Shown here piece after piece: positions 14,869 through 24,506 of a stretch of 29,865 nucleotides of DNA. The DNA is from JAJDIA01 sp031555145 (GTDB lineage Bacteria; Bacteroidota; Bacteroidia; Bacteroidales; Tannerellaceae). The stretch lies in the NCBI GenBank assembly GCA_031555145.1, contig JAVBUR010000004.1:1-29865 (forward strand). Direction: 5' to 3'. The notes beneath the pieces were generated by a model. That model was given only the letters and a program-made list of their open reading frames with translations. It was not told the DNA's origin and ran no database searches. How positions within the stretch are numbered: position 1 is the stretch's first letter; every line of letters starts with the position of its first letter. The translations under genes were made by a program, and so were the position numbers.

Positions 14869-17800
14869 ATGAATAAAAAATTAAAAAACATGTCTCCTTT
14901 CCTCGAAAAGAGAAAGGTTATGAAAGTGCTTGGAGTCGCACTTCTACTTATTTCAATCTCCACTTCCGCTTTTTCGCAGGTAACAGTCAGCGTGAAGCAA
15001 CAAACCATCAAGCAAGCTTTACAAACAATTGAAAGAACCACAGACTACCGTTTTTTCTATAGTAACCAGCTTCCAGATTTGGATAAAATGGTAACGCTTG
15101 AAGTCAAAAACCAGTCTATTGACACAACGATGGATCTTCTATTAAAGAGCACCGGTCTGATCTACGAGAAAAGAGAAAACAATCAAATCTATCTGGCTGT
15201 TCGGAAAACAATTAAAACAGATAAAAAGAAAACTATAACCGGAACGGTTACCGACGAAAAAGGGGAATCCATCATCGGAGCGAATATCATGGAGAAGGGA
15301 ACCAGCAATGGGATAATCACGGATATAGATGGAAAATTCAGCCTCACCGTTACAGAGAATGCAACACTGGATATCACTTACATTGGATATCTTACGCAAA
15401 GCATACAGATATCGGAACAAACGGCTTTGTCCATTGTATTAATGGAAAATTCACTCGCATTGGATGAGGTAGTAGTGATTGGATATGGTACTATGCGAAA
15501 GAAAGATGTAACCGGTTCAGTTGCATCTGCCGATTTAGGGGCATTGAAAGGCTCTCCTAATGTCAATATATTACAAGGATTGCAAGGCACCGTACCCGGG
15601 TTAAATGTCGGGATGGTAGATGAAGCAGGAGAAAGTCCAAGTATTACAGTGAGGGGACGGTCGACAATTTCCGGAAGCCAAAATCCGTTGATCATATTAG
15701 ATGGGATTGTTTATTATGGAAGTTTGACAAGTTTGAACCCCAACGACATCAAATCTTTTGACATTCTGAAAGATGCCAGTAGTAAAGCTATTTACGGTGC
15801 ACAAGCAGCGAATGGGGTCATTTTGATCACTACCAAACGGGGACAGAATGAAGGGACTCCTGTGATCACTTATAACACCTCGTTTTCTGTAGGATCTCCT
15901 TACAACAGACCACATACAAAGAACAGAGAATCTTATCTGAAAATGATCCGGGATATATTCTGGAAAGACGCTTATACGGAAGAGTCCGGATATACCGTAG
16001 AAAATCCGAATTACAATATTGAAACTTCAGCACCTTTCACGGATGCATCCATAGTGAGAGGATATAGAGAAGGAGCTGATACCGACTGGTGGGATTTGGG
16101 TACCAATGAGGCAACCATAATGACACAGAACGTTGGCATTCAAGGGATGAGTTCTAAAGTCAATTACTATATGTCTTTCGGATATGACAAACAGTCAAAT
16201 TATATCGTAAATGATAAATTCAATCGGAAAACAGTTCGCATAAATCTCGAAACGCAGGTTACCGACTGGTTAAAGATAGGCACGCAATCTTTTGGCTCTT
16301 TTTCAGACTATTCAGGGGAAGCCCCCAATCTTACCCAACTGGCACAAGCAGGTCCTTTAAGGATGCCATACGACAGTGACGGTAAGTTAGTCATTCTAGG
16401 AGGAGACTTCACCAATCCTTTGATTGGGCTGTATAATGAAGACCTTGATAAACGGAATGAATTGTTCGGTAATTTTTATGCGAAGATAAATAACATCTCA
16501 TTTCTACCGGGGTTTAGCTGGGATATCAATTACGGGAACATGCTTAAATGGGAAAAACAGTATAACTCCAATGAATATGCTCAGGCAGAAACAGGTGAAG
16601 TTCAAAAATTCAATGGTTCGGCTTATAGCTATACGTTTGATAATATCTTGAATTATACCAAAGATTTCAACAGACATCATATAGATGCTACATTTGTTAT
16701 TGGCCGGACAAAACGAGAATATGAGAATACGACAGCAAGATCAACCAGTATGGCAAACCAGACTTTGGGCTACAATGATTTAGCTCAAGGAAAAAACCAA
16801 TATGCGTCATCACAGTCGTGGGAAGAAGCCTCTTCCTATCAGATGTTCCGGTTGAATTATTCTTTTCAGTCGAAATACATGTTAACCGGAACCATAAGAA
16901 GAGACGGATTCTCCGGTTTTGCAACGAATGAAAAGACAGCTTATTTCCCCTCCTTCGCTTTAGGTTGGATCGCTTCAGAGGAATCCTTTTTAAAACAAGT
17001 TAACTGGTTGGATTTACTCAAATTTAGAGCCAGTTATGGAGTCAATGGAAATTTGGTAGGAAGATATAGCTCATTGGCTACAGTATCCTCTTCTGCCGCC
17101 TATGTATTTGGAGATGGTGGAAGTTCTGCTTATGGACAAGCACCTGCCAACCTGCCCAACGCGAACCTGAGATGGGAAAAAACCCATGGCATAAATGTTG
17201 CGTTGGATTTTGGCATTCTGAAAAACCGGATAACGGGAAATATAGAATACTACCAAACTACCACCAAGGATTTGATCTGGAAAAAGACACTTCCGGAAAT
17301 TACAGGCTACAAAGAAATTATTGATAATATTGGTGAAATTTCCAACCAAGGGATAGAGTTTACGTTGAACGGAAGTCCTGTAAGAAGCAAAGATTTTGGT
17401 TGGGATATCGCATTCAATTTTTCAAAAAACAATAACAAGATTGTTCACCTCTTGGGAGATATTAATGGTGACGGCATCGAAGATGACCTGATTTCCAGCA
17501 ACTTATTCATCGGACAACCCTTAAGTGCGATCTTCCATTATGATGTAAACGGCATTTATCAATTAGGAGATAATATTCCTGCCGGTTATTATCCGGGAAG
17601 TTATCGAATAGTCGATCATAATGGTGACGAAAAGTTATCTGCAGACGACCGTATCATTTTAGGAAAGTCCGACCCGTCTTATCGCTTCAGTATTCACAAC
17701 ACCTTCCGGTATAAAGGATTTTCACTTAAAGTCTTCTTAAACTCTGTTCAGGGGGGTAAAAACGGATATTTGGCAAACGCTGATTTCTTTGGGGCATATA

Positions 17801-18150
17801 CTCCGCAATACATCTCTTCAAAAGGTATGTATGAGGAAGTAGACTTCTGGACTCCGTCTAACCCCAATGGTAGATTCAGAAACCCAGCAGGTACAAGTTC
17901 GATCAATCCGAACTTATATCAAAAAAGAAATTTTGTGCGATTGCAAGATGTGATTTTAAGTTATGATTTCAATCCCAGCCTATTGTCCAAAATCCGTGTC
18001 GATGCGTTGAGACTATCTGTTTCAGGAAAGAACCTGTATACATGGACAAAATGGGAAGGATGGGATCCTGAGACAGGAAGTGGCCTTGGCTATGGAGGAC
18101 GGCCTGTTATGAGACATTTTACGGTAGGACTTGAATTAACATTAAAATAA
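14869..18150 (+). CDS. SusC-like TonB-dependent outer-membrane glycan transporter with STN domain
   Basis: 1,093 residues. After a signal peptide (ending STSAFSQ) comes an STN signalling domain (about 38-115; VTVSVKQQTIKQALQTIERTTDYRFFYS). A carboxypeptidase-regulatory-like domain follows (about 122-205; ITGTVTDEKGESIIGANI), then the TonB-box/plug junction EVVVIGYGTMRKKDVTGSV, the plug with SITVRGRSTISGSQNPLIILDG, and a barrel ending in HFTVGLELTLK. It imports oligosaccharides captured by SusD using TonB energy. The STN domain is the form of SusC that signals to a FecR anti-sigma factor, and both partners are encoded immediately upstream. The stop is six bases before the susD start. Confidence 0.96.
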   Translation: MNKKLKNMSPFLEKRKVMKVLGVALLLISISTSAFSQVTVSVKQQTIKQALQTIERTTDYRFFYSNQLPDLDKMVTLEVKNQSIDTTMDLLLKSTGLIYEKRENNQIYLAVRKTIKTDKKKTITGTVTDEKGESIIGANIMEKGTSNGIITDIDGKFSLTVTENATLDITYIGYLTQSIQISEQTALSIVLMENSLALDEVVVIGYGTMRKKDVTGSVASADLGALKGSPNVNILQGLQGTVPGLNVGMVDEAGESPSITVRGRSTISGSQNPLIILDGIVYYGSLTSLNPNDIKSFDILKDASSKAIYGAQAANGVILITTKRGQNEGTPVITYNTSFSVGSPYNRPHTKNRESYLKMIRDIFWKDAYTEESGYTVENPNYNIETSAPFTDASIVRGYREGADTDWWDLGTNEATIMTQNVGIQGMSSKVNYYMSFGYDKQSNYIVNDKFNRKTVRINLETQVTDWLKIGTQSFGSFSDYSGEAPNLTQLAQAGPLRMPYDSDGKLVILGGDFTNPLIGLYNEDLDKRNELFGNFYAKINNISFLPGFSWDINYGNMLKWEKQYNSNEYAQAETGEVQKFNGSAYSYTFDNILNYTKDFNRHHIDATFVIGRTKREYENTTARSTSMANQTLGYNDLAQGKNQYASSQSWEEASSYQMFRLNYSFQSKYMLTGTIRRDGFSGFATNEKTAYFPSFALGWIASEESFLKQVNWLDLLKFRASYGVNGNLVGRYSSLATVSSSAAYVFGDGGSSAYGQAPANLPNANLRWEKTHGINVALDFGILKNRITGNIEYYQTTTKDLIWKKTLPEITGYKEIIDNIGEISNQGIEFTLNGSPVRSKDFGWDIAFNFSKNNNKIVHLLGDINGDGIEDDLISSNLFIGQPLSAIFHYDVNGIYQLGDNIPAGYYPGSYRIVDHNGDEKLSADDRIILGKSDPSYRFSIHNTFRYKGFSLKVFLNSVQGGKNGYLANADFFGAYTPQYISSKGMYEEVDFWTPSNPNGRFRNPAGTSSINPNLYQKRNFVRLQDVILSYDFNPSLLSKIRVDALRLSVSGKNLYTWTKWEGWDPETGSGLGYGGRPVMRHFTVGLELTLK

Positions 18151-18156
18151 AACAAG

Positions 18157-19851
18157 ATGAAAACAATCTATAAAATTTGCTTGTGTATACTTATACTTCT
18201 TCCGTCCTGCGACGAATCAGATTTTTTAAAGGAAGTTCCTTCAGGGGCGTATACAGCAGAAAATATGTACAAGACTAAGAAGCACTTCGAGTCAGCTCTT
18301 ATACAATTATACGGAGGATATCGTACGTTGTATTACAGTGGCAATGATAACGAATATGACTTCTTCTGGGGAACCGATCTGACGCATGCCGGACAAGCAA
18401 ACGTTGTCAGATTCTTCAGTGATTATCCTGCCACACTCGATCCGACTGCGGATAAAGTGATTTACCATTGGAGAGGAAATTATAAAATCATTGCGAATGC
18501 AAATACGATTATAAGCCGGTTAGCGGACTCTGAACTGACACCCGAAGAACAAAATGTAATAGCGGGAGAAGCTAAGTTTTTCAGAGCTTTAGCGTACAGG
18601 TATCTTGTATTCCTATACGGAGGAGTCCCCTTGGTAGTGGAGGAAGTAACTTCTTCAAAAAACAATTTTACCCGTGCATCCAAAGAAGAAGTTCTCAAGC
18701 AAATCATCGCAGATCTGGAATTTGCAGCCGATCATTTACCGGATATATCCAAAGTAGCAGATGGTAAAGTATCGAATGTTGCAGCCAACCACTTGTTGTC
18801 CGAAATAGCATTAGCTGCCGACAATCATGACCTGGCTGTTAAAGCAGCATCGGCAGCAATTAATAATCCGGCTATGGCTCTGGTGGGAGAACGATTTGGT
18901 TCACGCAAGAGCGAACCGGGCGATTTATACTGGGATCTTTTCCAACGAGGTAATCAGAACAGAGCCAAAGGGAACAAAGAAGCCATATTCGTCATACAGT
19001 TTGAATTGGATATATTAGGCGGAGGACAATCCTCGACAAAAAGGACCGGATATCTGATGGAAAGATTCCATGCACCCAATACGCCGTTGGCGACAGATCC
19101 TTGGGACAAAAGCATTATCGCAAAACTTCTCCAAACATCGACTACCGGACGTGGTGCTGGATGGCTGATGCCTACTTTCCATTTCTCGAACCTCATCTGG
19201 CATGGGGCTGACAATGAGATTGACTATAGTGACATCCGGGTATCGGAATATAATTTTCCCCGGGGAGTTTGGTACAACAACCCGAATGGGGCGGAAAAAT
19301 ACCAAGGCTATTATTTTGATATAAACACAGCAGAGAATCAGTATTGTCTTTCAACACAAGGCATCTGGTCACGTGGCGCCTATCCGTACCAAACAAAATG
19401 TACGACACCCAACGATCACCCAGCCTCAATGGTATTGAATAAAGAAACGATGGAATTAAGAAGCGATGCCGGAGTCACTTACACCGACTGGTATGATATG
19501 CGCCTTGCCGAAACATACCTGCTAAGGGCTGAAGCATATTTAATGAAAGGAGACCTTCCTGCTGCTGCCGCAGATCTTAATACCGTAAGAAAACGTGCCG
19601 GAGCTTCATTAATTACCACTTCGGATGTCACCATCGACTTTATATTAGATGAGAGAATGCGAGAATTGGGAATAGAAGAAAAGCGGAGGCTAACATTGAG
19701 TAGATTGGGAAAAATGTATGATAGAACAGTAAGATACAATGTCTACAATGCCCCCAATATTCGTGAGCATCATCAACTCTTCCCGATTCCTCAAAGTGAA
19801 ATCGACGCCAATGTCGGGGCTGTCCTGGAGCAGAATCCGGGTTATAATTAA
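18157..19851 (+). CDS. SusD-like surface glycan-binding lipoprotein
   Basis: 564 residues. The signal ends in a lipobox LPSC with Cys18 as the lipidation site, followed by an acidic DESD stretch consistent with surface export. The RagB/SusD fold is supported by FLKEVPSGAYTAENMY, by AGEAKFFRALAYRYLVFLYGGVPLV in the TPR region, and by the C-terminal signature (RLAETYLLRAEAYLMKGD, AAADLNTVRKRAGA, ILDERMRELGIEEKRRLTLSR, FPIPQSEIDAN). It caps the SusC barrel and captures the glycan. It is co-transcribed with susC, and the downstream oxidoreductase gene follows after 32 bases. Confidence 0.95.
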   Translation: MKTIYKICLCILILLPSCDESDFLKEVPSGAYTAENMYKTKKHFESALIQLYGGYRTLYYSGNDNEYDFFWGTDLTHAGQANVVRFFSDYPATLDPTADKVIYHWRGNYKIIANANTIISRLADSELTPEEQNVIAGEAKFFRALAYRYLVFLYGGVPLVVEEVTSSKNNFTRASKEEVLKQIIADLEFAADHLPDISKVADGKVSNVAANHLLSEIALAADNHDLAVKAASAAINNPAMALVGERFGSRKSEPGDLYWDLFQRGNQNRAKGNKEAIFVIQFELDILGGGQSSTKRTGYLMERFHAPNTPLATDPWDKSIIAKLLQTSTTGRGAGWLMPTFHFSNLIWHGADNEIDYSDIRVSEYNFPRGVWYNNPNGAEKYQGYYFDINTAENQYCLSTQGIWSRGAYPYQTKCTTPNDHPASMVLNKETMELRSDAGVTYTDWYDMRLAETYLLRAEAYLMKGDLPAAAADLNTVRKRAGASLITTSDVTIDFILDERMRELGIEEKRRLTLSRLGKMYDRTVRYNVYNAPNIREHHQLFPIPQSEIDANVGAVLEQNPGYN

Positions 19852-19883
19852 GTAGAAATATAAATATAGCAAACCATAAAATA

Positions 19884-21257
19884 ATGAAAACTAATATTTC
19901 AAGACGTGATTTCCTAAAAACTTCCGGCATTGTTGCCGGAAGTACCCTTGTCGGTTCTAATTTGCAAGCTTCTTCCATAGAAAATATACCATTTAGCTCA
20001 AATAGAAGAATTCCTGTTGCCTTAGTTGGTACAGGCTCACGGGGATGCGATATGTGGGGAAGGGACATTATTAACGCCTATGCAGAACAGATCAAATTTG
20101 TCGGATTATGTGATATTAATCCTGGACGCCTTGAATTTGCCAAAGGATATATCGGTGCAGACTGCCCTACTTTCACAGACTTTGAGCAAATGATGAAAGA
20201 GACAAAACCCGAATTGTTAATCGTTTGTACGGTTGATGCTACTCATCATGAATTTATTATTAAGGGGATGGAGTTAGGGGCCAATATATTGACAGAAAAG
20301 CCCATGACCATCGATGAGAAAAAGATACAAGCGATCTTAGATGCGGAAAAAAGGACAGGAAAACATTGCCGGGTAACCTTTAATTACCGGTACTCACCTC
20401 ACCGGGCAAAGATATGGGAATTGTTACAATCCGGAGAAATAGGAGAATTAACCTCTATTGATTTCCACTGGTATCTCGATACCTCTCATGGTGCTGATTA
20501 TTTTCGTCGCTGGCATCGATTAACAGAAAAAGGGGGTTCATTGTGGGTACACAAAGCCAGTCATCATTTCGATTTGTTAAACTGGTGGATAGACAGTGAT
20601 CCCGAAACGGTATATGCTCTTGGTTCATTGGATTATTATGGAAAAAATGGTACATTCAGAGGGAAAAACTGTAGAAATTGTAATCACACAAAAGAGTGTC
20701 CTTTCTATTGGGATATTACAAAGAGTTCATTTATGACCAAGGTTTATACTAACAATGAACAATATGACGGTTATCTCCGTGATGGCTGTGTGTTCAGAGA
20801 AGATGTAAACATCTACGACAAGATGGCGGCCAGTATCAAATACAAAAATGGGGTGCAAGTATCTTATTCACTCACGGCCTATTCCCCTTACGAAGGCTAC
20901 CGGATTTCTTTCAATGGTACTAAGGGACGGATAGACGCCTGGATTCAAGAATCTCAAAAGATAAGTGATAAAAATTATGATGAAATCGTTGTCTTCAAGA
21001 ATTTCTCCAAACGAAATTATATTCAGATTCCTATAAGCAGTGGACATGGTGGTGGAGATATTATATTACGTAATCAACTCTTCGTACCCGGAACTCCTGA
21101 CCCATTGAAACAAACAGCAGGATCAAGAGATGGTGCATTGGCTTGTTTGGTTGGTATTGCCGCGCGCAAAAGTATCGAGAATAAATCTCCTATCAATATA
21201 GCCGATCTGACATCTATCATTCCACAAGAGAAGAAGATATATAAACAAATTCTTTAA
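19884..21257 (+). CDS. Tat-exported Gfo/Idh/MocA oxidoreductase with cysteine cluster
   Basis: 457 residues. The start MKTNISRRDFLK is a twin-arginine signal (Arg7-Arg8), so the protein is exported folded, with its nicotinamide cofactor. The Rossmann domain is PVALVGTGSRG (about 44-55) and includes the family's EKP motif (Glu138-Pro140). The C-terminal alpha/beta domain has GGSLWVHKASHHFDLLNWW, with histidines placed as in the catalytic helix of the family. An odd feature is Cys263-x2-Cys266 with His268, Cys272 and Cys302, which could bind a metal. Family members oxidise or reduce sugar hydroxyls, and some cleave glycosides through a keto intermediate or act as GH109. The substrate is unknown. 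It lies directly after susD in the same operon and 11 bases before the FAD enzyme. Confidence 0.88.
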   Translation: MKTNISRRDFLKTSGIVAGSTLVGSNLQASSIENIPFSSNRRIPVALVGTGSRGCDMWGRDIINAYAEQIKFVGLCDINPGRLEFAKGYIGADCPTFTDFEQMMKETKPELLIVCTVDATHHEFIIKGMELGANILTEKPMTIDEKKIQAILDAEKRTGKHCRVTFNYRYSPHRAKIWELLQSGEIGELTSIDFHWYLDTSHGADYFRRWHRLTEKGGSLWVHKASHHFDLLNWWIDSDPETVYALGSLDYYGKNGTFRGKNCRNCNHTKECPFYWDITKSSFMTKVYTNNEQYDGYLRDGCVFREDVNIYDKMAASIKYKNGVQVSYSLTAYSPYEGYRISFNGTKGRIDAWIQESQKISDKNYDEIVVFKNFSKRNYIQIPISSGHGGGDIILRNQLFVPGTPDPLKQTAGSRDGALACLVGIAARKSIENKSPINIADLTSIIPQEKKIYKQIL

Positions 21258-21268
21258 TTAAATAAAGT

Positions 21269-23152
21269 ATGAAAATACGATTATTAATTTTGGTTTGCCT
21301 TATTGGTTTGAATCTATCGGCTCAACAAAGGTATGATCTTGTGATTGTAGGTGGTAATCCGGGCGGTATTATGGCGGCAATCTCAGCAGCACGGTTAGGC
21401 AAAAGCGCTGTCATTCTGGAGCGGACCAACCATATCGGCGGATTGCCTGCCAATGGATTAGGCGCTACTGATATTGGTACCCGCGAGGCTACTACCGGAT
21501 TGTTTTATGAATTCGTAAACCGGATCAAACAGCATTATATCCTCACGTATGGTGCCAATTCCGAGCAGGTAAAGATGTGCAGTGATGGTTATCATTTTGA
21601 GCCATCTATCGGAGCAAAGATATTCAATGAGATGCTGAATGAACACTCCGACAAAATCACTGTTCGTAAGATGCGTCAATTTGATGCGGAAACGGAAAAT
21701 ATCGTGATGCATAATGGGCGTATCGAAAAGATCCATATCTTAAACCGGGAGAATATGCAGATGGAAACGTATGCTGGAAGTATCTTCCTGGATGCCACGT
21801 ACGAAGGAGATCTTGGTGCAGCGGCTGGTGTTCCTTTTCGTGTGGGAAGAGAAGGACAAGAAGAGTTTAACGAACCTGGAGCCGGGCGTGTATATAAATA
21901 CTGGAATGGCCCGGAAGGTTCAGGTAGTACTTTTCAAGGCGATAATGCCGTGCAATCCTATAACTATCGTCTTTGCCTGACCAATGACCCGCAAAACAGA
22001 GTCACCATATCCAAACCAGTTAATTATAACCGGGATGAGTATGTTTCGTTGATAGAAGATGTGTGGACCGGACGTACTACGAATGCAAAAATGATCGATG
22101 TCACTCTGGAAATGATGGAAGAAAACCGCCGGCATATCAAAGCGGGAAATCCATCTAAACTTCCTGGCGACCGATGGGGGATTGATAAGATTACCAATAT
22201 AGTTCATCTGCCTAATATGAAAACTGACGCAAACAATCAGCACGATGCTTTCATATCAACCGATCTTCCCGAAGAAAACTGGCCTTGGCCGGCCTCCTCC
22301 TGGGAATGGCGTGACCGGTATGCCACCCGTTTACGTACATATATAGAAGGACTGTTTTGGTTTGCTCAAAATGATCCAGAGTTGCCGGCAAACTTCCGTA
22401 AAGCCGCCAAGGAATGGGGATTTGCAAAGGATGAATACCAGGACAACGGATATTTCCCACGTCAGGTGTATGTGCGTGAAGGACGTCGTTTTGAAGGGTT
22501 ACATTTCTTTACAGCCAATGATGCAACTCCCGTATTTCCAGGCAGTCGCCCACCCATTCATACCACAAGCATTACTGCCAGCCATTATCCGCTCGACTCA
22601 CATGCCGTACGGAAAAGAGAGAACGGACGTGTCCATTTAGATGGATTCCTTAGTTATCCTGCCGCTGTTTATACCGTACCCTTCGGAGTTATGGTGCCTA
22701 AAGAAGTAGACAATCTCTTATTGCCGGTACCGGTTTCCGGTTCGCATATCGGTTTTTCGACACTTCGGATGGAACCCTGCTGGATGGCTATCGGACAAGC
22801 AGCCGGTATCTCCGCGACTATTGCCATAGACGACCAGGTTAAAATACAAAATATATGTGTAAGCAAGCTACAGGAAAAGCTTCTCGACCAAAAAGCCACC
22901 CTCATGTATTACCGGGATATCACCCACACTAATCCCCATTTCCGATTGATTCAGCATATGGGGCTCAAAGGTTATCTGCCTGAATGGGAGGTTCGGATAG
23001 ATGAACCAGTAGACGGTGCAACGCTAAAAGAGTGGCAACAGCTAAGTAAACAAGCATTGGAAGGTATAAAAACCGGGAAAACAAGCCGCATAGACGCATT
23101 ACAACAAATCTATTCGTTAATCAAAAATGACGACACGACGACGGTTTATTAA
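21269..23152 (+). CDS. Secreted FAD-dependent oxidoreductase (FAD_oxidored, PF12831-like)
   Basis: 627 residues with a standard Sec signal (MKIRLLILVCLIGLNLSAQQ). The FAD-binding Rossmann motif follows at once: VIVGGNPGGIMAAISAARLG with Glu51 at the end of the second strand. The motif is a variant (GGNPGG) of the usual GGGxxG. Later segments typical of the family are SIFLDATYEGDLGAAAGVPFRVGRE (about 170), YFPRQVYVREGRR (about 395) and VSGSHIGFSTLRMEPCWMAIGQAAG (about 490-515). Relatives are often labelled xanthan lyase in databases, but the fold is that of a flavoprotein. It may reoxidise or modify sugar intermediates made by its neighbours; this is inference. Its end overlaps the next gene by 26 bases, implying translational coupling. 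Confidence 0.85.
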   Translation: MKIRLLILVCLIGLNLSAQQRYDLVIVGGNPGGIMAAISAARLGKSAVILERTNHIGGLPANGLGATDIGTREATTGLFYEFVNRIKQHYILTYGANSEQVKMCSDGYHFEPSIGAKIFNEMLNEHSDKITVRKMRQFDAETENIVMHNGRIEKIHILNRENMQMETYAGSIFLDATYEGDLGAAAGVPFRVGREGQEEFNEPGAGRVYKYWNGPEGSGSTFQGDNAVQSYNYRLCLTNDPQNRVTISKPVNYNRDEYVSLIEDVWTGRTTNAKMIDVTLEMMEENRRHIKAGNPSKLPGDRWGIDKITNIVHLPNMKTDANNQHDAFISTDLPEENWPWPASSWEWRDRYATRLRTYIEGLFWFAQNDPELPANFRKAAKEWGFAKDEYQDNGYFPRQVYVREGRRFEGLHFFTANDATPVFPGSRPPIHTTSITASHYPLDSHAVRKRENGRVHLDGFLSYPAAVYTVPFGVMVPKEVDNLLLPVPVSGSHIGFSTLRMEPCWMAIGQAAGISATIAIDDQVKIQNICVSKLQEKLLDQKATLMYYRDITHTNPHFRLIQHMGLKGYLPEWEVRIDEPVDGATLKEWQQLSKQALEGIKTGKTSRIDALQQIYSLIKNDDTTTVY

Positions 23153-24473
23153 ACAAGGTCTTATGGGAACAACGGGAATAGCTTTAGGAGGATTATCTTT
23201 TTCTCAGGGAAGCTATTCCCGCATTGTTGGTGCAAATGACAGCATACGGGTAGGCATGATTGGTTTCTCAGACCGCTCCCGCCACTCATTGATACCCTCA
23301 TTTCAACTATATGCCAAGGAGTTGGGTTGTGAGATCGTGGCGGTTTCCGACTTATGGAGCCAACGGCGAGACGATGCTCAGCAATTTTTTCTGGGTAAAT
23401 ACGGACAAAAAATAAACATATTCCGTAACAATGAAGAGTTGTATGATGCGCGCATGTGTGATGCAGTGATTATTTCAACGGCCGATTTTCAACATGCCCT
23501 TCATTGTGCTGAGGCCGTTAGAGCCGGTTGCGATGCGTATGTGGAAAAGCCTTTTGCCGAAACAATGGCAGATGCCCGCTTCGCACGAAAGGCCGTAGAA
23601 GAGACAGGGAAGATCGTCCAAATTGGTTCCCAACGACGTTCAGCCCCCAATTATCAGGCAGCCAATAAATTTATCCGTTCGGGGCAGTTCGGACAGGTTA
23701 CGATGGTTGAGATGACCTGGAATGTGAATCAGCCGGGTCGTTGGCGCCGTCCCAGACTGGTCAATCAATGCTTTGAAAAAGATACGGACTGGAAACGCTA
23801 CCTGATGAATCGTCCTTATGAGGAATGGGATCCTCGCAAATATCTTGAGTATCGTTTATTTTGGCCTTATTCATCTGGAATTCCCGGGCAATGGATGGCG
23901 CATCAGATGGATACTGTTCACTGGTTTTCCGGTCATAGTCACCCGCGTAGTGTTGTCGCCAATGGAGGAGTCTATCAATGGAAGGACGGACGAAGCAATG
24001 ATGATACAATGACGGCCGTTTTTGATTATGGAAACGAGGATGGGTCAAATGCCTTTCAAGTAGTCTATTCATCCCGGATGCATAATAGTGCCGGGGGAAT
24101 AAAAGAACTTTACTTTTCCAATGCGGGCACCCTTAATCTCAACACCAATAAGGTGACCTCTGAAGGTGGATTGCAGCTATATGATGCAGCCGAAATGAAA
24201 ATGGGAGCGAATTTGGTCAAATCCTATGATCTTCCGCCCGTACAGGTTGCTACAGCTTCCAATACCGGCTCCGACCCCATGACAAATCTACACATGAGAA
24301 ACTGGATGGAATGTGTTAAAAACAGACGCCAGCCGAATGCCCCGGTAGAAGCAGGCTATAACCACTCCATTGCCAATATCATGTGTACTGCAGCCCTTCG
24401 CACAGGTAAAAAAGTAACTTTCAATGCAGACCAACAAGAAGTTTTAGCGGGAGGTAGCATTTTTCATCTGTAA
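23127..24473 (+). CDS. Second Tat-exported Gfo/Idh/MocA oxidoreductase
   Basis: 448 residues. MTTRRRFIKQG is a twin-arginine signal (Arg4-Arg5). The Rossmann part begins at SIRVGMIGFSDRSR and is followed by EKP at 140-142, then KIVQIGSQRRSAPNYQAA. The C-terminal domain has the WPYSSGIPGQWMAHQMDTVHWFSG stretch, which supplies the histidine/aspartate helix. It differs much from the Tat protein two genes upstream (no cysteine cluster, a different substrate domain), so the two probably act on different sugars or steps rather than being a recent duplication. The start lies inside the end of the FAD oxidoreductase gene. An internal promoter box follows the stop. Confidence 0.88.
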   Translation: MTTRRRFIKQGLMGTTGIALGGLSFSQGSYSRIVGANDSIRVGMIGFSDRSRHSLIPSFQLYAKELGCEIVAVSDLWSQRRDDAQQFFLGKYGQKINIFRNNEELYDARMCDAVIISTADFQHALHCAEAVRAGCDAYVEKPFAETMADARFARKAVEETGKIVQIGSQRRSAPNYQAANKFIRSGQFGQVTMVEMTWNVNQPGRWRRPRLVNQCFEKDTDWKRYLMNRPYEEWDPRKYLEYRLFWPYSSGIPGQWMAHQMDTVHWFSGHSHPRSVVANGGVYQWKDGRSNDDTMTAVFDYGNEDGSNAFQVVYSSRMHNSAGGIKELYFSNAGTLNLNTNKVTSEGGLQLYDAAEMKMGANLVKSYDLPPVQVATASNTGSDPMTNLHMRNWMECVKNRRQPNAPVEAGYNHSIANIMCTAALRTGKKVTFNADQQEVLAGGSIFHL

Positions 24474-24477
24474 TCTT

Positions 24478-24485
24478 TATCTTTG
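24478..24485 (+). promoter_or_regulatory. Internal promoter box before the esterase gene
   Basis: TATCTTTG is an exact TAnnTTTG box five bases after the stop of the preceding gene. Transcription would start near 24490, giving a leader of about 17 bases to the ATG at 24507. A TTG at 24483 in the same frame lies inside this box and is therefore unlikely to be the start. The -33 region is only T-rich. Confidence 0.5.
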
Positions 24486-24506
24486 AATGATTATAAAACA
24501 ACTATC

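Noticed and set aside
19884..24473. Calling the Tat-exported proteins GH109 alpha-N-acetylgalactosaminidases
   Set aside because: GH109 belongs to the same fold, but I could not identify residues that distinguish it, so only the broader family is claimed.
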